Shown here: in pieces, positions 1 to 10,361 of the stretch
Layout of the letters: each line of letters opens with the position of its first letter
Numbering within the stretch: the first letter of the stretch is position 1
NCBI GenBank assembly: GCA_025331445.1
Contig: JAIWNE010000011.1
Location: forward strand, 186,001-250,000
Length of the DNA stretch: 64,000 bases
Direction: 5' to 3'
From: Blakeslea trispora
Taxonomy: Eukaryota > Mucoromycota > Mucoromycetes > Mucorales > Choanephoraceae
Translations under genes and position numbers: made by a program
The notes under the pieces: model-generated
What the model saw: only the letters and a program-made list of their open reading frames with translations
Database searches by the model: none
What the model was told of the DNA's origin: nothing

Positions 1-1273
1 GGCTGCGATTTTTCTTTCTTTCATATTCCATAAAAAAAAATAGTCATTAAAACCAATTTTTACAAAGGCATAGCCAGTTTGTCATGATATTACTCTTTCT
101 GGGATAACTAGCTGATTAACAATCGCTTCTTGTTTCCTTTTAACGTGCCTTCAGTCTTAAAACGCCGAAAAAATCATTAAACTTTGAAGAGCTTCACAGA
201 AAAACTTTTGCAGGCAAAAACAAAATCCAACCTTTTAATGTTGTTTCAAATGTGTTTTAGAACAATGTTAAAAGTTTAGAATTTTTTTTTGCCTGCAAAG
301 GTTTTTCTGTGAAGCTCTTCAAAGTTTGTCGGTTCCCGAAAATTTTTGGCTGGGAGGTATATGAGAACCCCAAATCTTGAAACAAGGTCTTTACAGGGCC
401 TAAAATTAATCAAAACATGTATTACTGAAATTTGAGAAAAATTAGAGCACAGCCACATGATATAAGAATTTAGTACTAGACGCGAATAAACTTACATAGA
501 TTAAGCCTGAATCAACCTGAGAGGGGGGGGGGGTTAAGGGGGAGAGTTGTCCTTCCCTCTAAAAAACTGTGTATAGATTACCTCCAACATAGAAAAACCT
601 AAAGTGTAAACATTGTCTTAGTTTTTCTGTTTCTTAGACATCGTTTTAGCTCTTGAATGGATCGCTTACCTCTTCTTAAGAAAAGAACAAATAAAAAAAG
701 GCCTATTCATTTTGATCAGGACAGATATGCGACAACAATCATGATGAAATACATGCCTTTTTTCCAAACAGTTACTTTTCTGCATGTCATCTAGACAGCA
801 AGAAAGCGCGCAGTAATTACTCTAAGAGATCATTAGCAATTATTTCACAGCCTAAAGAACAGCCTTGTTACCTTTGTGCAGTGTGTATTTATTTAACTAA
901 TAATTAGAGAAAAGAAAAAGAGGGGAAAAGAATATTTTTTTTCTTTGTTTTTATAGAGCGGATTGACTACATTACTGATCAATTGTCCCCATTGGCTGAT
1001 ATATTGATTGTTTGTTTGATCTTTGTGTAAATTGGTCTGGGCTCTGCTATAAACAATGAACACCCTGGTTCTTTATTTAACAATACAAAAAGACCAAATC
1101 TTCATTCTTATCATGAAAAGAGTAAAGCTTGATGTAGATCATTTACCTTGATTACTGTTCATCATTCTGTAGTGAAAAGAAAAAAAAAAGAGTAGGATGA
1201 TACATTAATGCCTTTGCATCAGTGAAAGCATGCGAGTAAATCATGTCATACAAATCATATATACACTGTCGAT
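1..1273. other. Intergenic DNA, no gene seen
   Basis: AT-rich sequence without a convincing coding exon. It contains the hairpin at 179-327 (listed separately), a short G run at about 521-531, and many A/T homopolymers. No RNA gene was recognised. Confidence 0.6.
179..327. repeat. Long inverted repeat (hairpin), about 42-nt arms
   Basis: The left arm (179-220) and right arm (about 286-327) are reverse complements with one mismatch over about 42 nt. They are separated by about 65 nt of unrelated AT-rich DNA. A core such as CTTTGAAGAGCTTCACAGAA on the left is mirrored on the right. No coding sequence lies inside. This looks like a foldback/MITE-type element or a hairpin-RNA source. No target-site duplication was recognised. 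Confidence 0.8.
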
Positions 1274-1888
1274 TTGCTGAATGAAAAGGTACTCGAACTG
1301 ATGCCTGGTGAATCCGTCACTTTGACTTCGGCAGATAAAGCCGACTATTCACAAGAAGAAAATGCCAGCAATGAAGTCTACAGAGTTTCTGATGAGTATC
1401 TTCAAACGCAGAACCCAGGCAACTTTCCTCCTGCAAAGTTGACCTTGAAAGTAGGCTGTATTGTAATGCTCTTGAGAAATCTTGACCCACAAAAAGGCCT
1501 TTGCAATGGCAGCAGATTGGTAGTTAAAGAAATAGGCCAATACGTATTGAAAGTGGTGGTCCTCAACAACAGTCGATCCAACCAAGAACAAGTTGAGCTC
1601 ATTCCTCGAATAGAACTAGCAACCTTAGAAGATGAGTATCCCTTCATATTGTCAAGAAAACAATTTCCTGTCAAACTAAGTTTTGCCATGACTATCAACA
1701 AGTCGCAAGGTCAATCACTTTCTAACGTTGGGATTGACCTCCGTACTTCACCATTCACACATGGCCAACTATATGTTGCTTTCTCTCTCTCCACCAACTT
1801 ACAAGGCATACATGTCTTGCATAAATCTGATCCTTCTAACCAACAAAATCTCATCGATAATATCATCTTTCCAGAACTCCTGATCTAA
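1274..1888 (+). pseudogene. Helitron-type PIF1 helicase, C-terminal fragment
   Basis: The reading frame is open for about 205 codons and matches the C-terminal third of the PIF1-like helicase of Helitron Rep/Hel proteins. Visible motifs are the conserved stretch KVGCIVMLLRNLDPQKGLCNGSRL and the helicase motif TINKSQGQSLSNVGIDL, followed by HGQLYVAFS. There is no in-frame ATG or upstream Rep (HUH) or Walker A/B region, so this is a truncated relic, not a gene. The DNA after the stop includes a short CTAG context near 1985-1995 that could be a Helitron 3' end, but no diagnostic hairpin was confirmed. Domain identity is confident; element boundaries are not. Confidence 0.85.
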
Positions 1889-2204
1889 TTTACATACTTC
1901 ATCTATAACAATATATGTGTGCTTCAGAAAGCAGAACTAATTCAGCATCCGAACCGTGAGGCGACGACGACTGTAAAACGAGCGTAGCTAGTTTTTCGAT
2001 ACTTAAAAATACAAACACCGACTGGCCAATTAAAACCCGTTAAAGTTCTGTTTTGTGTTCCTAGATGTGTGTAACAACAATAATTATTTACAGGTATCGT
2101 GTCAAGAAATTTGACTTTTAACAATATCATAATGCCCTTTACAAGTAAAAAAAAAATCAAGAACTGCTTCTTTAAAAAAGGATAGTAACGGAAGATAGCT
2201 AAAG

Positions 2205-3299
2205 ATGGAAAAGAATGAAGAGCTCAGTGTTTCAGTAGCTGAGAATGTTGATACTGAAGTCGTCGAAGCTGTCGAAGATTGGCAAGCTTGGGAGGAAGAC
2301 ATCAGCAGCTCTGCTCTGGATGGATTGAAAGATGATGGCTCAAGCATCAGAAAAAGAAAGGGTCATTACTCTAATGACTCTAGAACAACCAAGTGGCGGC
2401 GTAGAGTCGAAGCTAACAAAGTCGATCCTAAATTGACTTTGTTTAACTTCGGCATCACTGTGGTCACCAAAACGGCAACTGTGGATGATAGTCAGCAACT
2501 GACTCACCCTCAAGAAGAGCTCCTCCTGATTGATGAGTCAATGGAAGCGTTGCATGAGCAAATTAAGCCTATAATGAACAAGAAGCGCGAGGGAAGCTCA
2601 TTGGACTCTTACAACGCTTTCAGACTCATCTCGGTTTTCAGATATTTTGAAAACCGTTTGGAGGGGCTGAAGAAGGGTGAAGCTAGCCAAAAGGTTGCTG
2701 AATCTCTTTGGCCTGATAGCTCCAAGAACTATCGGGCCAAGAGCATAGTTAGCTGGGCCAAGGAATACCTTGAGCATGGTGATCTTTCTGATCACAGCCA
2801 AGGTATTCATACCAAGAAAGAGTCGTTCTTGAGCCATAACGACATCAAGTCAAAGGTTCTGGAGTACATCCAGCAGGCCAAGGCTGCCGAGCGTTCTCTT
2901 GTGGACATCAAGAGATACATTGATGAGGAAGTCGTTCCTTCTTGCCTAGGTGTTACCGGCTCTGTAAGTATATCAACCATTAGCAAGTACTTACATGAGT
3001 GGGGATACACCTATGGCAAGCAGAAGAAAGGCATGTTTTTTGACGGTCATGAGCGAGAGGATGTTGTGGCGTACCGGAAGGAGTGGTCTGCTCGCATGAT
3101 GGACTATATGCGTAGATCCGAGTTCTACGAAGGCGAAGACCAAGAGAAAATTCTGGAACCTGTGTTGAGCGACGGTGAAGAAAAGATTGTCTTTGTGACC
3201 CATGACGAGTCGACTTTCTATACAAATGATGGGAAGGAAGACATCTGGAGTTTGGAGGGTGAATATATATTTATCCTTCTTAAGACGAATAGAGCATAA
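2205..3299 (+). pseudogene. DDE-superfamily transposase, N-terminal part only
   Basis: A 364-codon frame with an acidic N-terminus, a basic patch (RKRKGHYSNDSRTTKWRRR), and then a helix-turn-helix-like region around residues 130-250. It ends with features seen in fungal DDE endonuclease proteins: YGKQKKGMFFDGHEREDVV followed by THDESTFYTNDGK, which carries the first catalytic Asp. The frame stops about 25 residues later, before the remaining DDE residues. No continuation was found in the next 400 bases. The element is therefore truncated or internally deleted. Family assignment to DDE/IS630-like transposases is from motif memory; the exact superfamily is uncertain. Confidence 0.65.
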
Positions 3300-4732
3300 C
3301 TAATTTTGCCTTGTCCTTTGTTCTCTTTTTGGTATTCACTTTCTTAGTCTGAATGTGATTCTTGCCTTCAGCAGCTTGAAAGTGATGGATGAAATAGATT
3401 AGGAGCCATCTAAACCAAAGCACTTGGCTGCATATAAGCCTTTTTATTTATTTTAGAGCTCTGAAAATGTCGCCAGGACACACATTGTACCGATCAACCT
3501 ATTTATGTTGTTTGAATGTGAAAGTCCAGCTGCCTTGCGCTCATACAATTTTCGGCCTTCAAGAAAAAGAGAAAAGAAGCCTTGTTTTATCTTGAGCAGT
3601 AAAACACACGTAGCCCCTTTCTGTATGTGTCTCCTTCATATCGGCATTGTGGTTTTTGGGATTCCAAACAACAAAGCAGAACATTATCGTAACACCGGTA
3701 TATCCTCAAAGTATATTGACAATGCTTTCTTTGGTAGTGTAACCATGACATGCTTCTAGTCAGAAGCTGCACCGGAGAAAAGTCTATTTATGAAACGTAA
3801 AAGATAAAGAAAACAATGAAGATCCATTTCTTGGTCGCAATGATAGGGCGACTTACATTACTCGTTGTTTGTTTTAGCACAAGTAATTTAAACCAGTTTG
3901 GTTTTTGTAGCTAAATGTTTCATATGATCATTGTCGAGCAATGGTTGACAAGAATATCCTTACTGAGGTAAACAGCAAAAAGATGATTGCTTATAGCTAT
4001 AGGTGTATGAATGAGTCATGGTTGAAGCAGAGTCTGCGGTTGCACTGAAGGCATATTTATTTTTGTCAGAACTCATGCATCGCTTAAACAGGTACTACTC
4101 ACTATCTCAATCTAAAGAAAAAGAATGGGTGGCGATAGTAAACTATATAGCTCAAGCAAGCAACTGCTCATTTTCTGCTTGCATTTTTTAATGCAAGCTG
4201 CCAAGATGCCACTAAACAAAGGTGAAGTAAAAAAAAAAAGGGTGTCTTAATATGTCCAAAATAAGAGAATGATGTGAGTGTAGTACGTCTTATGTAACAA
4301 CTGTACTTGGAGTATGTAGATTTTATTTTGGTACACTTCTTCATGACCGTAAACTACCTTGGCCCTCCTTTTTTTGTTTTTCAATGCTTCAATTTGTTTC
4401 AAAAGCTCGGATGTCAACTGCATTCTATCATAGAGAGTTAGTTTTTGTAACAAAAGATAGCTCCTCTGATAGACGCTTCAAATACTTGTCCTTAGACCAA
4501 GCAGATGTTAAAAAGAAGGTTTTGGTGATTTAAAATTTGGGATATATTTTAAACATGGCATACAGGCCTTTTTCGAAATTGACAAAATTTACCAGTTGTA
4601 CTATGATATAAGAGAAGAGGGGGGAAAGAGGGAGAGAAACATAGCTATATAATGAGTGAAAAAATGAATGTGAATGCAAAACTGATATGAACAAGTGAAA
4701 CTATTGTGCTGGTATAAAACAAGAACAAGAAT
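3300..4732. other. Intergenic DNA with a possible coding relic (4250-4540, minus)
   Basis: Mostly AT-rich with no gene. On the minus strand about 4250-4540 reads as two protein-like segments in different frames. One contains AWSKDKYLKRLSEELS; it is followed by YDRMQLTSELLKQIEALKNK, a charged coiled-coil-like stretch. A single frame change joins them. This could be a decayed gene or an exon of an unrecognised one. The family was not identified. Confidence 0.3.
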
Positions 4733-5290
4733 CTAAAAGGAACTGATCGGTGGACTTGATAACCACCAATTTTCAAGTAGAAGTGATGAATGCGAAGTAG
4801 ATGGCTGGATCATTTGTAAAGTGGAAATACTGGAATCGGAAGAGAGCCGAAGTGCATCAAATCGTGTCTCTTTCGCCCATGTGTTACTATAGATGGTATT
4901 TTCCTTCTTTTTCTTATTTCGGATCGGTGTTGAACGAATCTTCTTATTGGCTTTTTGTATGAAATTTGTAAATGTATGAAATATAGACCGCTTGAAGCGC
5001 ATTGGACCTCCGCCTTTCATATTGCTGCTCGTGCTGGCACATAGCGAGATAGAATCAGAGTCAATAGGCTTTTTGCTTGTTGTTTTGAGAGGATAAAGTC
5101 GAGGCTGAATCAGAATAGATTGGCGACGATCAAATGGTTCGGATAGTTGACAACAGGATTTTGTTGTACGCAAGAGCTTTATTTCTTGCAATGATTCAAA
5201 AGAAGGCTGTTTAAGTAAAGTTTGGCTGGGAGCTTCATCAGGCAAATGAAAGTGAGTGGATGAACAGGGCGAGTCTTGATGGATTGCCAT
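4733..5290 (-). CDS. Hypothetical Ser-rich protein, 185 aa
   Basis: An intronless 185-codon frame with an ATG start. Its composition is Ser/Thr/Pro-rich, with a basic central block around residues 90-130 (MRFKRSIFHTFTNFIQKANKKIR, then a KKKK run). It has no signal peptide, transmembrane segment or domain that I recognise. Upstream of the ATG is a long T/A homopolymer region, which resembles the poly-pyrimidine leaders of other genes here. It may be a lineage-specific, phosphorylated disordered protein. Its reality rests on length and composition only. Confidence 0.45.
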   Translation of the reverse strand: MAIHQDSPCSSTHFHLPDEAPSQTLLKQPSFESLQEIKLLRTTKSCCQLSEPFDRRQSILIQPRLYPLKTTSKKPIDSDSISLCASTSSNMKGGGPMRFKRSIFHTFTNFIQKANKKIRSTPIRNKKKKENTIYSNTWAKETRFDALRLSSDSSISTLQMIQPSTSHSSLLLENWWLSSPPISSF

Positions 5291-5498
5291 TTCTTTCTTG
5301 TTGTTTAAGGAAAGTAGTCAAGAAAGACGTTTTTTTTTTTTTTTTTTCAAAAAAGAGTGCAAAGATAGTGAAAAGGAAGAAAGAAAGACGGAAAATGAAA
5401 TAAAAACGAAAAATAATGAAAATACAACATCACGATGGCTCCTCCTTTTTTCATTTTTTATTGGTATATACCAAACGGAAAAATTATTTGCGCACTTT

Positions 5499-6679
5499 CA
5501 AAGGAAAAAAAGATTGACGCATAAGCTAGAAAAATTTGGCGTACTTTTCCATTTCTCCAATTACTTTTTTTTTCTGTAAATGGACAGTATTGTTTTTGAA
5601 GACGGTTTAGGCAACAAGTATGACATTCGGGTCATACAAGTACTACAAAGATATCCAGAAGTAAAAGCTCTTTTTTGTTAAAGAAAAGGGAACCAGTGCC
5701 CGTGCTGCTGCTGCTCAGCTCAATGCTAATGTTCGAACAGCACAAAACTGGGTCAAGAAAGATAATGTAGATTTTCAAGGTTTTATTCAAAGACCTTCTG
5801 GTAATGTCCGGCCATCAGGTAAACCTCTTACTTTGACTGAAGAGCATAGAAAGTGTATAATTGAGCAAGTACGTCAAGAACAAGTGTAACATCACTTTTA
5901 AGCAAGCACATCCTGAATCAGTTGAGCACAACAGCCCTAAGAAAATTGAAGATTGCTACCAATGGGTAAAAAGATAGTTGGAAACATACATGGATTTCAC
6001 GAGCAACTATATGTTTATTGATGAGGCTGGTTTGCACATTAATCTAAAGAGAAACTTTTTTTGGTCGAGAAAATGCGAGCAAGCTACAATTAAAATGCTC
6101 AAGACAAGAGCTGAAACAACTACCATCTTGGGAGCAATTTCTCCTCATGCTGTTGTAAACATTAGCATAAGACGATCAAGAGTATTTCTTCCATAAAAAA
6201 ACAGAAAAGCAGCAGCAGGAGCTTCGGGCGCAAAAACAGGTGGTAACAGAGGTACAGTTACGGGGCATTGCTTTAACTTTGTTAGTGATGTTTCAGATGT
6301 AGTGGATTGACATGAGGAATTTCATGGCCATTATTTGACTATGGACAATGCTCCTATTCACAAGCATCAAGAGATTCAGAATCCTATCGAGAGCCAAGGC
6401 TATAAGTAAGTGTATCTTCACCTTATTCGCCTAAGCTCAACCCTTATTGAGCGATTTTGGTCTGTTTGAAAAAGCAAACTTAAGAGAGAACAGCTGCTAC
6501 TAAAAGAGACATTGACTTCCAGAATTGCAGATGCTTGTAACAACATTCTTTACAGCGAACTTCAAGGTTTTTATAGATATTCTGCAGCCAAACTTGTAGA
6601 CTGTCTTAACCATAGACCTATATAATAAAATTTGCGTATTTAACGTTATATTAATGCGTCGAGTTTTTTTTCTTCTTTG
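5499..6679 (+). mobile_element. Tc1/mariner-like transposon, decayed
   Basis: Between about 5581 and 6625 the plus strand carries a Tc1/mariner transposase broken by many stops and frameshifts. Recognisable pieces in order are an N-terminal HTH region (ARAAAAQLNANVRTAQNWVK), FIDEAGLHINLKRNFFWSR with the first catalytic Asp, TMDNAPIHKHQEI with the second, and SPKLNPIERFWS containing the third acidic position. The last segment is LQGFYRYSAAKLVDCL. Weakly matching inverted ends (about 5499-5523 and 6654-6679, sharing CAAAG and GACGCAT) may be the terminal repeats. No functional protein can be made. Confidence 0.85.
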
Positions 6680-7024
6680 GCACAATTTATTTCTTTCAAA
6701 GTATGCCGTTTTTTTCTTCGAAAGTGAGCAAATAATTTTTATAAGCATGCTGTTTTGTATCAGGTCCTCGCCAGGATAATGGGAACTTGTAACGACAGCC
6801 TGCTCTGTTTATAATATTTTATAGCAAATAATTAATACGTGCTTTACTCGAACTATTTATGAATCCCAAAGAAATATCGAACTAATAAATTTATGAGTGT
6901 CAACTAGCATATGGTGACTATAGAAATAACCTTATTTGAATTATACAAAAAATTAAACAAAAGCAAGATCAGAACAAAAATGAAGATGGTGCCTCATCTA
7001 TGCTTTTTTGTGATTTGTTCGAGC
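6680..7024. other. Intergenic, nothing recognised
   Basis: AT-rich sequence downstream of the Tc1 relic. No coding potential, RNA gene or repeat was recognised. Confidence 0.5.
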
Positions 7025-7528
7025 TTAAGCCATAAATACACATCGTTTTAGTGTAGGAAAAAAAGCCTTTGGTTGTAGTTGCTGCAATTGTTGTGGTTGT
7101 AATCGCTGAACACAGCATTTCTCAAACACAAAAGAAATATTTATCAAGACATCAAGAGCACCGAAGTGGCAGTACTCTGACAAGGTGGAAGGAAACTTGA
7201 TTGTTTCCAACTCACACATTAAGTAGATGTCTTGATGATAATGGGTGACATAAGATGTCACATATATTCTTTTGGCTTGAAAAGATATCGCACTTCCCAT
7301 GCCATAGCGCTTGTATGGAGCCAGAGAGAAGATACCAAAGCGGTATAAATCAAGAGTTACGCCATCAGAAGCCGAGGAACAAGACATGACTTCGCCAACC
7401 AGGTTCACAAAGGAAGGAGAAGACTTTACTTCCACTGCAAAATCTGGTCGACAGAGAAAAAGAGAGAGCAAAGCAAGTGAAAAATATAGAGAAAAGAAGA
7501 GAACGGTCGAAACACTTTGAATACGCAA
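7025..7528 (-). CDS. Hypothetical small secreted or membrane-anchored protein, 167 aa
   Basis: A single-exon frame starting at an ATG. The first ~30 residues form a hydrophobic core (VLFFSLYFSLALLSLFLC) after a short basic start, resembling a signal peptide or a single N-terminal membrane anchor. The remainder has no family I know and ends with a Gln-rich stretch (QRLQPQQLQQLQPK). Codon composition looks coding, but no homologue is recalled and there is no splice evidence. It could be a chance frame. Confidence 0.35.
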   Translation of the reverse strand: MRIQSVSTVLFFSLYFSLALLSLFLCRPDFAVEVKSSPSFVNLVGEVMSCSSASDGVTLDLYRFGIFSLAPYKRYGMGSAISFQAKRIYVTSYVTHYHQDIYLMCELETIKFPSTLSEYCHFGALDVLINISFVFEKCCVQRLQPQQLQQLQPKAFFPTLKRCVFMA

Positions 7529-8795
7529 ACTTATGGATGCGTGAAATTGTGTGTAATTTATATGTTAAGTCAAGATGTGTTAAATAAGATCAAAAGAAAG
7601 ATGCTTTTATTCAGTGCAGAATGAAATTGTGAATAAAATTCTAAGTGTTGAAACAGAATATGTTGAGACTACTGATGCAGAATATGACTATGTAATTTTT
7701 GAGAGCACCCAAAGCATCTAACACCTCGGCTTATCTTTTTTAATCTGTTGAGGTCACACTATAGTGATATCGCAACTACGAAGCATTCAACACAAACTAG
7801 TTCCCTTGTTTGATCATTGAATACATATTTAAGTGTGTGTGTGTGTGTGTGTGGATACTTGCCGCATTTTTCCTTTTTTCATTTATCCCTTAACTTTTCC
7901 TAATCAACCTCGTATTATATTATCATTTCAATTAACAATTATGCTTATCTGATTATTATCACCATATGTCATCAACATAATAAACAGTCAGTTTTTATTT
8001 TTAAGACAGTAACCTAGTTCATCACAAAACACTTCAAAAAAGGGGGGCAATCTTATTGTTGACAGCATAAAGACTATAGGATGCAAGTGGCCGTAGAATC
8101 AAATAAACCAAGTTTGCTCTAAATGTGGACTCAAATCATGATTATAAACTTTTTTTGTTGTGTTGTAAATCAACTCCCTTTTTTTTAGCAATCTCATCTT
8201 ACATAAGCAGTAGTGCCCTCTACCAAGTTTCGCTCCTTATTAAATGCTAAAATCCAAAAATCGAACTTTAAAGATGGTTTGCTGAAACACAGTAAGTCAA
8301 ATCATGCTTCTTCTTTTAAGCCTTTTCTTTACAAAGATCAAAAAATAGGTCGAGTGTTTCTCACAGTCAAAACCTAAAATACAGTTGAAACATGTTGAAA
8401 CGTTTCTTACACACTTTTCCTATTTTGACAATTTCAATTTCTCTGAGATCTAAACTAGATTTCCTTGCTCTCATCATATCTGAAAGGGAACAAGACAATT
8501 CTCGAAATAGGACAGTCCGCCTAGTGATGAATATGAGAAATCTGACTGCTAGAGTCTCTCCCCTTTTTTTGGCTTTGTTTTTTTTGTAACATGTTAAAAT
8601 TATTATGAATGGGATGCATCATGTTTATGCAATGCAGCTTTTTTTTTATCTGCCGAATTTAGGTTACACATGATAGCTTCCAGCATAAACAAACCAGTGT
8701 GTTTCAGCTTTGAGAAATACTAATAAAATGTGGTGTGAACTTTTAATTTCAAGACATCTTTTACTCTTTTTTATTTTCTTTTACTTTATAAAACT
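7529..8795. other. Intergenic, contains a (GT)n microsatellite
   Basis: No gene seen. A (TG)n dinucleotide run lies at about 7833-7853. The region just before 8796 is T-rich and forms the likely promoter/leader of the pseudokinase gene. Confidence 0.5.
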
Positions 8796-10343
8796 ATGTT
8801 TGAACTGTTTTCTTCTTCTATAGTCAACAAGGACGAAAAAGGCAAGTAGAGCTAGAACAAAAGAAAAAGGGGGACAAGCAGGCACAAACCTTTCATGTAT
8901 AGTGAAACAGCAGGTGTACGATTACATACAACGTAATCCATGTCAATTCCTTTTTCCTGTTCGTGACAATTCATCTCCAAACAAAGTATAATATCAACAT
9001 CTGAAAGTTAGCTTTATTTTTATTTAAACATCTCAAACCAACAACAGGAAACCTATGCTACCTTGGAAGAGTGTTGGAAGAGCATCCTTACCTTGAAAAA
9101 ATCAAAGTTTATGAAAGGTTGGAAACCCAGTTCAGACCAATATGAATCGCTTTATGATCAACTGTTTGATCATTATTTTGGATACTACTCGCACCAAGTA
9201 CAACAGTTTGTTCAGCACCATCCTTATCTGACCTGGTTTGTTCCTAAATGCTTTGAGCAATCCCAGCCATTACCCTCAGGGCGTATGGGACAAGTATACT
9301 TGACCCAATATCAATACAAAAAGTTAATTGTTCGTGAGCTTGATCTTTGTATGGTCACACAGGTAAATTCATGAAGCGCTTGATATGATCATGACGGACT
9401 GAAGCCCCTATAACTTGACCGTTAGAATGTGAATCAAGTAGATGAGCTTCCTTTAGAACTTTTGGGTATCACAGCAACACGCCGAAGAGGACAATCGAAC
9501 CATCGTTTTGCACTCGTCTATCTAGCAGCAGAATGTTCGTTAGAACAATGTATACCCCAAGTAGATCAATGGTCTTTTCAAAAGATCTTTAGAACTGCAC
9601 TTTCGATTTCTTCTGCCTTACGTGACTCTGCCAGAGTTCATCCCAATCTTCAACCACATAATATCCTCTTATTTCATCATCAACAACAGTGGTCTCTTGT
9701 AGACAATTGGTCAATAGTGAACAATATATCACCTTACTATGGGCGATACCCATATCTACCCCCTGAAGGTACTTTGACAAGGGCATCCAATATATACTCT
9801 TTAGGTGTTATATTATGGCAGTTAGCTTCAGGCCTTGTGTTTCCTCAATGTAGTCCTGTATTACCTGATGTCTATAAGATGTTACCCATGACAGACACCA
9901 TACATCCTGCCTACAAAGAGTTAGTGATTCGCTGTCTCTCAAAATCACCTCAACAAAGACCAACGGCTAGTGATGTATGTGATGTTCTTCTCAACCTACT
10001 TGTGTCAGAAATGTCTTGCTCCCTTTATGATAAACAGGTACATGCTCAAAGTATCAGAGATAAGCAGTGGATTGCTGCAAGATATCTAGCCAGTTGCTGT
10101 TCTTCTTCTTCAGCTGATATGCAAGCCTTATTAATAGGCGCATCCATTTCAAAGCGCATGATGATTCAGATGGTCATTTCTTTTAAGCGCTACAAGCCTA
10201 TACCTTCATCTGTTGAGCGATCTAAAGAGACTGATGATGTATGTATACAGCAGAAATCTTATGTGTACCAAGATAGCTATTCATGTCATTATAATCATTC
10301 AAATGACTTGACTGATCTTATACAGATGGGATCTGTAGCTTAA
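8796..10343 (+). CDS. Protein pseudokinase (TKL-like), 453 aa
   Basis: Proposed exons are 8796-8841, 8903-8985, 9048-9362 and 9426-10343, which join to one 453-codon frame. Intron 1 would be GC-AG (GCAAGT donor). The kinase fold is clear: a glycine-loop-like GRMGQVYLTQY at the end of exon 3, a hinge, and a C-lobe with YSLGVILWQLASG and RCLSKSPQQRPTASDV. The catalytic loop reads HPNLQPHNILL (residues 220-230) where HRDLKPENILL is expected, so the catalytic Asp and Lys are missing. The DFG site reads DNW (241-243). It should therefore be catalytically dead and act as a scaffold or allosteric partner. The gene converges on CDK8, 18 bp away. The first two short exons are inferred only from splice motifs and frame. 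Confidence 0.8.
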
Positions 10344-10361
10344 ATAAATAAAAACCTTTAT
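10344..10361. terminator. Shared bidirectional polyadenylation region
   Basis: The 18 bp between the stop codons of the pseudokinase (+) and CDK8 (-) contain AATAAA-like motifs on the plus strand, and TTTATT on the plus strand gives AATAAA on the minus strand. Transcripts of the two convergent genes must therefore overlap at their 3' ends. This is inferred from motif position only. Confidence 0.5.

Noticed and set aside
521..531. G-run that might form a quadruplex
   Set aside because: Only one long G tract plus a shorter one; no set of four tracts and no nearby gene.
3505..3759. 84-codon open frame on the plus strand
   Set aside because: No ATG context, no recognisable domain, composition like translated intergenic DNA.
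7311..7520. 69-codon basic plus-strand frame
   Set aside because: Antisense to the hypothetical gene 7025-7528 and low-complexity (Lys/Arg/Glu).
8392..8589. 65-codon plus-strand frame with hydrophobic ends
   Set aside because: Hydrophobicity comes from T-rich DNA; no splice or family support. It lies in the promoter region of the pseudokinase.
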